From Candidatus Zhuqueibacterota bacterium (lineage in GTDB: Bacteria > Zhuqueibacterota > Zhuqueibacteria > Residuimicrobiales > Krinioviventaceae), in NCBI GenBank assembly GCA_016928775.1, contig JAFGKD010000084.1, positions 1-63,247 on the forward strand: a stretch of 63,247 nucleotides of DNA. The letters run 5' to 3'. The notes below the pieces were generated by a model. That model was not told the DNA's origin. It did not search any database and saw nothing but the letters and a program-made list of their open reading frames with translations. Below, one piece after another: positions 59,618 through 63,247 of the stretch; position 1 is the stretch's first letter; every line of letters starts with the position of its first letter. A program made the position numbers and the translations under genes.

Positions 59618-61195
59618 TTACGACAACATCTTGACTCTCCCGGCAAATGGATCGCTATCCGATGCAAATCCCCGCACCCGCTGACTCAGTGACGAAAAAA
59701 TCTCTTTCGCCTGGCGATAAACCGCGACATTCTCGGGAATCGGCCTGCAGCGTTTGTCCTCCAAAAGCACAATAAACGGATCGACAATATCTTTGAGCGC
59801 AACCGATTCGCCGTTTTCTTTTTTCCACACCCACGCTGCGTGCAACGCCGCGCCCAGAGCCGCGCCCTCACCTTCGACCGGAACGACCTCGGTTTCAAAT
59901 ACATCTGCAATGGTCTGGCGCCAGGCCTCGGACTGCGAGAGTCCGCCGGTGAGCCGGATTTCTGTGGCATCCACCGGCATGTTTTTATAGCCGTCGTACA
60001 AATTCAAAATATGACCTTCGAGCACGGCGCGACAAAGACGTTCTTTGGTGAAGTCGTTCAGCGCAAAACCAAAATAGACCGCCGCTGCGTGCGGCACATC
60101 CGGGGTGCGTTCGCCCATGTACCACGGAATGAGAAAACGTCCGTCATTTCCAGCCGACGTTTTGTTGACCACCTGGACAAAATCCGCGTGCGAGAGTTTG
60201 AACTGCGTCAGTACTTCATTATAGCCATTTGCCAAATTTGACACGCACAACAGCGGCAGATGATGGCCGGTGGAATCACAAAAAGCCGCGATCTCGCCGC
60301 GCGGATCAATGTATGCCTCTTCCAAAAAAGTATAAGCCGTGCCGCTGGTTCCCAGACTGATAGTGACAATGCCCGGCACTACATTGCCGGTGCCGACGGC
60401 GCCATACATGTTATCGCCGGTGCCGGCGTCAATTACACACGCCGGATCAAAGCCGTACTTTTCGACGAGCTGCTTGCCGATGGTGCCAACACTTGTTTCC
60501 GATGGTTTGAGCGGCGGAATTTTATCTTTCAAGTCGGGGGAGATGGTGTTCATCACTTTTTCCGACCACTCGCCGCTCTTTGGATTCCACAACGCCATAC
60601 CCGACGTGTCGCCAGGCTCAATGACCCGAACGCCGCCATCCTTACCGCCGGTGAGGTACCAATTGACGAAATTGTGCACCAAAAAGCACGTTACCGTTTT
60701 TTTAAACGCCTCCGGTTCGTGTCGCGCCATGTGACAAATCTTGGCCGCGGTATAGCCGGTTCTCTGGCTATTCCCGACCTCTTTAATCATGCCATCCATA
60801 CCGCCGACCGCCTCGGTCATCAGATCACACTCTTCCTGGGTAGAAAAATCATTCCACAGCTTGCTCATCGAGCGTGTCAGATTCCCTTCGGCATCCAGCG
60901 TCACCAGTCCATGTTGCTGACCCGACACCGAGATGGCCTTGATATCCTGTTGCGGCACCTCTGATTTTTTTAATCGCGCAAACAACACCTCCAACGCTTC
61001 AATCCACATATTCGGATCCGATTCCGACACCCCCACCTGATCTGTCTGACGCACACCGTTTTTTGTATTGTAGTGTGGCAAATCATTATCATAATTCACC
61101 GCATCCACCCATACCACCTTTGCAGCATCCAGATCAACCACCAAAAGCTTGGTGCTCTGGGTTGACGAGTCAATTCCGGCAAAAAGATTACTCAT
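59618..61195 (-). CDS. xylB: Xylulokinase (FGGY family)
   Basis: 525 residues. FAGIDSSTQSTKLLVVD at the start (ATP site), SVSGQQHGLVTLD, SKLWNDFST, RTGYTAAKICHMA, VIDAGTGDNMYGAVGTGNV, and the late RLTGGLSQSEAWRQTIADVF are xylulokinase landmarks. It phosphorylates D-xylulose to xylulose 5-phosphate for the pentose phosphate route. No xylose isomerase (xylA) is in the window; the TIM-barrel gene near 52 kb is exported and is not an obvious replacement. It is convergent with the GH9 gene and separated from the dipeptidase gene by 217 bp. Confidence 0.93.
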   Translation of the reverse strand: MSNLFAGIDSSTQSTKLLVVDLDAAKVVWVDAVNYDNDLPHYNTKNGVRQTDQVGVSESDPNMWIEALEVLFARLKKSEVPQQDIKAISVSGQQHGLVTLDAEGNLTRSMSKLWNDFSTQEECDLMTEAVGGMDGMIKEVGNSQRTGYTAAKICHMARHEPEAFKKTVTCFLVHNFVNWYLTGGKDGGVRVIEPGDTSGMALWNPKSGEWSEKVMNTISPDLKDKIPPLKPSETSVGTIGKQLVEKYGFDPACVIDAGTGDNMYGAVGTGNVVPGIVTISLGTSGTAYTFLEEAYIDPRGEIAAFCDSTGHHLPLLCVSNLANGYNEVLTQFKLSHADFVQVVNKTSAGNDGRFLIPWYMGERTPDVPHAAAVYFGFALNDFTKERLCRAVLEGHILNLYDGYKNMPVDATEIRLTGGLSQSEAWRQTIADVFETEVVPVEGEGAALGAALHAAWVWKKENGESVALKDIVDPFIVLLEDKRCRPIPENVAVYRQAKEIFSSLSQRVRGFASDSDPFAGRVKMLS

Positions 61196-61255
61196 GTATT
61201 AGCCCTTTCGAAAGTTTATCAATTCAATTTACTCTTTATTTAGCAAATCAATTGG

Positions 61256-61410
61256 GAGATATAGGAGAAGGAAACAGGGAGAAGGGAGAAGGGAGAAAGG
61301 AACCAAAAATCATTTATACCTTTAAACTCATTTATCGTGATTTTTTCCTATTCAAAACGGCCTATCCTTTTTTCCTCGCTCCCTTATCCTCTTTCCCTTT
61401 TCCCTGCTCC
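61256..61410. repeat. Imperfect purine/pyrimidine inverted repeat
   Basis: Left arm 61264-61301 is made of GGAGAAGG-type units; right arm 61372-61410 is CCCTT/CTCCT-rich and roughly complementary, with about 70 nt between. A transcript from either strand could fold into a long imperfect stem. It lies between the dipeptidase stop and the xylB start. Confidence 0.55.
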
Positions 61411-61412
61411 TC

Positions 61413-63005
61413 TCAGAACTTCTCATCATACTTTGTCCACAACCCATCCCCCAACTCCCACGCCTTTTGCACCACCTTGTTACCCCATTCGATGCCATAA
61501 TCCGTGAGATAGGCGCGGGCTTTTTGTGCGTCTTGCTGCAGCAGCTTGAGAGCCTGTTCTTCCACGGTCTTTTGCCTGGCAAACAGCTCATCTTGCCAGG
61601 GATACCAGATCGCGGCGAGATCGTGCCGCATGTCACCCCAGCGCTGTGCTGCCACGGTGCCGAGGCGATTGAACGCCCACCAGGCGGAATCGCGATTGAA
61701 ACCATACACGCGTCCCGGGGTTTTATAGGGCGGGGCAACGTCAACGACGGAGCAATAGAGTGGCACGTAAATCGAATTGGCCACATTATCCATGGCCATC
61801 CAGACGAGACCGCCAACCTCGTTCGGCAGATGATCGCGGGATTGGGTGATCGTCGCATACATGGTGTACCAGCGGGCAATGGTGCGCTCACCGCGCCAGC
61901 CCCAACCGCCATTGATCTTGAAGACTTTGTTCATATCATACGGCATAAACGGATTGGCTAAAGGGGAGAGAACCGTTCTGCCGCTGTCGTCGGTGACGGT
62001 GATATTTTTCACAAAATTAAAATCTGTGTTTTCAAAATAGTCGCGAAAGACGGCAACGAGATCAGCAAGTCTGACCAGAGAATCCGGTTTGACCGAAAAA
62101 GGATAATTCTCGGCGTTTGGATGCAACTTGAGCGACGGCGCCAACAAATCAAAAACACGCCACTCGCGCCGACGTGCCGCCATGGACTGCCGACCTTCCG
62201 GATCATAGGCGTAACAAAACTCGAATGGTCCATTGCCGGGAGACCACCAACCGCTATCCTGCGCGACCTGAGTGAGATTATCCGAGCATAAAAAATAATC
62301 AGGATTATCCATATCAACCTGACGAATGCGGCTGGCATTGGCATTGACCGAGATATGATCATCCGGCACCCGCTGTGCGGCCCAGATGGCGCCAACATTG
62401 CCGGCACCGGGTCCGACCACCTCAAAGTGCCACACCTCTTTTGTATCGGCAATGGTCAGGCATTCGCCGGCATCGTTCCAGCCATATTCGGCTAAAAGGA
62501 CTCGCGCCAGCTCGATGGCTTCGCGAGCAGTTGCACATCGCTCAATCATCAAACGATTCAACATTTGGCAATCAATTTTTCCCTCTTTGGATAACAAGGA
62601 CTCGCGCCCGCCAAAGGTCGATTCGCCAACAGCGAGCTGCTGATCATTCATACAGGGGTAGGCGGTGTTGATATAGCCATATGTTTTTCGTACCTGGGGA
62701 ATGTTTCCAGTGGGAATATGTTTATAAGCCGGCATGGCGAGGGAATCGTCATTGGTGCGCATGACCAATTGCAGCATATCACCCTCTTTATAGTTTTGCG
62801 CGGGTTGGATGTCAAACCACGATCGCGTACGATGGCTGTCGCAGGTATGCGACGTCGAGACCCACCCACCGTCCGAAGCCGCTCTGCCAACCGTGATGCT
62901 GGTGCAGCCGTCCGGGCGACCACCTTCCCAATCAGGGCGATCACTATTTTGGCTAAAAAGAACCGTAGAAAAGCACAAGAGAAAAAGCGGAAAGAATCGA
63001 ATCAT
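61413..63005 (-). CDS. Secreted C69-family dipeptidase
   Basis: 530 residues from ATG 63005, preceded by AAAGGAG and opening a signal peptide (MIRFFPLFLLCFSTVLFSQ). The C69 (PepD-like) N-terminal nucleophile hydrolase pattern is present: DGCTSITVGRAASDGG with the nucleophile Cys, then HTCDSHRTRSWFD, AVGESTFGGRESLL, and LARVLLAEYGWNDAGECLTIADTKEVWHFEVVGPG. Usually the Cys becomes the N-terminus by self-cleavage; here about 15 residues separate the signal peptide from it. Members cleave dipeptides with broad specificity. The link to the neighbouring sugar genes is unclear. Upstream, 63006-63247 holds no gene, only AT-rich DNA and a repeat. Confidence 0.9.
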   Translation of the reverse strand: MIRFFPLFLLCFSTVLFSQNSDRPDWEGGRPDGCTSITVGRAASDGGWVSTSHTCDSHRTRSWFDIQPAQNYKEGDMLQLVMRTNDDSLAMPAYKHIPTGNIPQVRKTYGYINTAYPCMNDQQLAVGESTFGGRESLLSKEGKIDCQMLNRLMIERCATAREAIELARVLLAEYGWNDAGECLTIADTKEVWHFEVVGPGAGNVGAIWAAQRVPDDHISVNANASRIRQVDMDNPDYFLCSDNLTQVAQDSGWWSPGNGPFEFCYAYDPEGRQSMAARRREWRVFDLLAPSLKLHPNAENYPFSVKPDSLVRLADLVAVFRDYFENTDFNFVKNITVTDDSGRTVLSPLANPFMPYDMNKVFKINGGWGWRGERTIARWYTMYATITQSRDHLPNEVGGLVWMAMDNVANSIYVPLYCSVVDVAPPYKTPGRVYGFNRDSAWWAFNRLGTVAAQRWGDMRHDLAAIWYPWQDELFARQKTVEEQALKLLQQDAQKARAYLTDYGIEWGNKVVQKAWELGDGLWTKYDEKF

Positions 63006-63208
63006 ATCGCGCACTCCTTTTCTGGACTTTAATTTATTAAATTTATGAGAATTTGAAAGAAATCCAAGGGGGAAATGCTGCATAAATTTCAGGCACCGCC
63101 GATCTGAATTCGATCCGTACTACACATCTGCAACATCGTGTTTTTTTAACAAGGTTTATAAGCCACGGATTTTCGCAGTGTGGCCGAAGGCCACAACCAA
63201 AAAGCATG

Positions 63209-63240
63209 AACCACAGAGCGCACAAAGGACACCGAGGATG
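63209..63240 (+). repeat. CAGAG-rich intergenic repeat, copy 2
   Basis: ACCACAGAGCGCACAAAGG followed by ACACCGAGG, the same degenerate pattern as 56391-56418, at the right end of the window upstream of the dipeptidase gene. Confidence 0.45.
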
Positions 63241-63247
63241 ATAGAAA

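Noticed and set aside
61256..61410. GA-rich repeat units as a CRISPR array
   Set aside because: Units are short, overlapping and low-complexity with no regular spacers, and no cas gene is present.
1..63247. Defence systems, toxin-antitoxin pairs, insertion sequences, rRNA genes
   Set aside because: No transposase, inverted-repeat pair, nuclease/methylase cluster or rRNA-like sequence was recognised on reading both strands.

Overview
The window reads as chromosomal DNA from an uncultured-type Gram-negative bacterium of the FCB superphylum, most likely candidate phylum KSB1 or Calditrichota (inference). Supporting signs are: a complete lipid A, Kdo and Bam/Tam outer-membrane gene set; a fused LpxC-FabZ protein; a PorV/PorQ-family protein; two secreted glycoside hydrolases ending in the NYPNPFNP-type C-terminal domain used as a type IX secretion sorting signal; a Bacteroides-type bifunctional fucokinase/GDP-fucose pyrophosphorylase; and a UpxY/NusG-like antiterminator. 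From about 2.9 kb to 56 kb every gene is on the minus strand.

Region by region. (1) 1-1.5 kb: a frameshifted excisionase-like HTH gene, an intact tyrosine recombinase and a selenocysteine tRNA closed by a strong terminator, i.e. a small integrative-element remnant abutting the 5' end of selC. (2) 1.5-4.1 kb: a TauE/SafE permease, two small unknowns and a GNAT acetyltransferase. (3) 4.2-25.7 kb: one long surface-polysaccharide locus, transcribed right to left: SLBB export protein, Wzc-type tyrosine autokinase, UpxY-like antiterminator, a strong hairpin, an SLC13 permease, a beta-helix lipoprotein, Wzy-like polymerase, GT9, Wzx flippase, GT2, GT4, two methyltransferases, GT4, an initiating phosphoglycosyltransferase, a Wzi-like barrel and Fkp. 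The only nucleotide-sugar enzyme is the fucose-salvage enzyme. (4) 25.8-30.7 kb: lolA, ftsK, comB, gcvT. (5) 30.9-45.4 kb: a conserved envelope block in transcription order uppS, tamB, bamA, ompH/skp, lpxD, lpxC-fabZ, lpxA, lipM-like, dxr, rseP. (6) 45.5-51.3 kb: a TPR lipoprotein, mtnA, waaA, a LytR_C protein, an unknown exported protein, a PorV/PorQ protein and tRNA-Thr(CGT). (7) 51.4-63 kb: plant or algal polysaccharide use: Tat-exported TIM-barrel protein, multimodular GH30, GH9 endoglucanase with an appended amidotransferase-like domain, xylulokinase and a C69 dipeptidase, separated by repeat-bearing intergenic DNA.

How it fits together: the cell builds an LPS outer membrane (regions 5 and 6) and exports a Wzx/Wzy-type capsule or exopolysaccharide that probably contains L-fucose taken from the environment (region 3). 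It secretes cellulase/xylanase-type enzymes, probably by type IX secretion, and feeds pentose into central metabolism through xylulokinase (region 7). No CRISPR array, insertion sequence or recognised defence system was found. Several genes start at non-ATG codons, most notably a CTG start for lpxC-fabZ. All functional calls come from motif recognition by eye; no database search was run.
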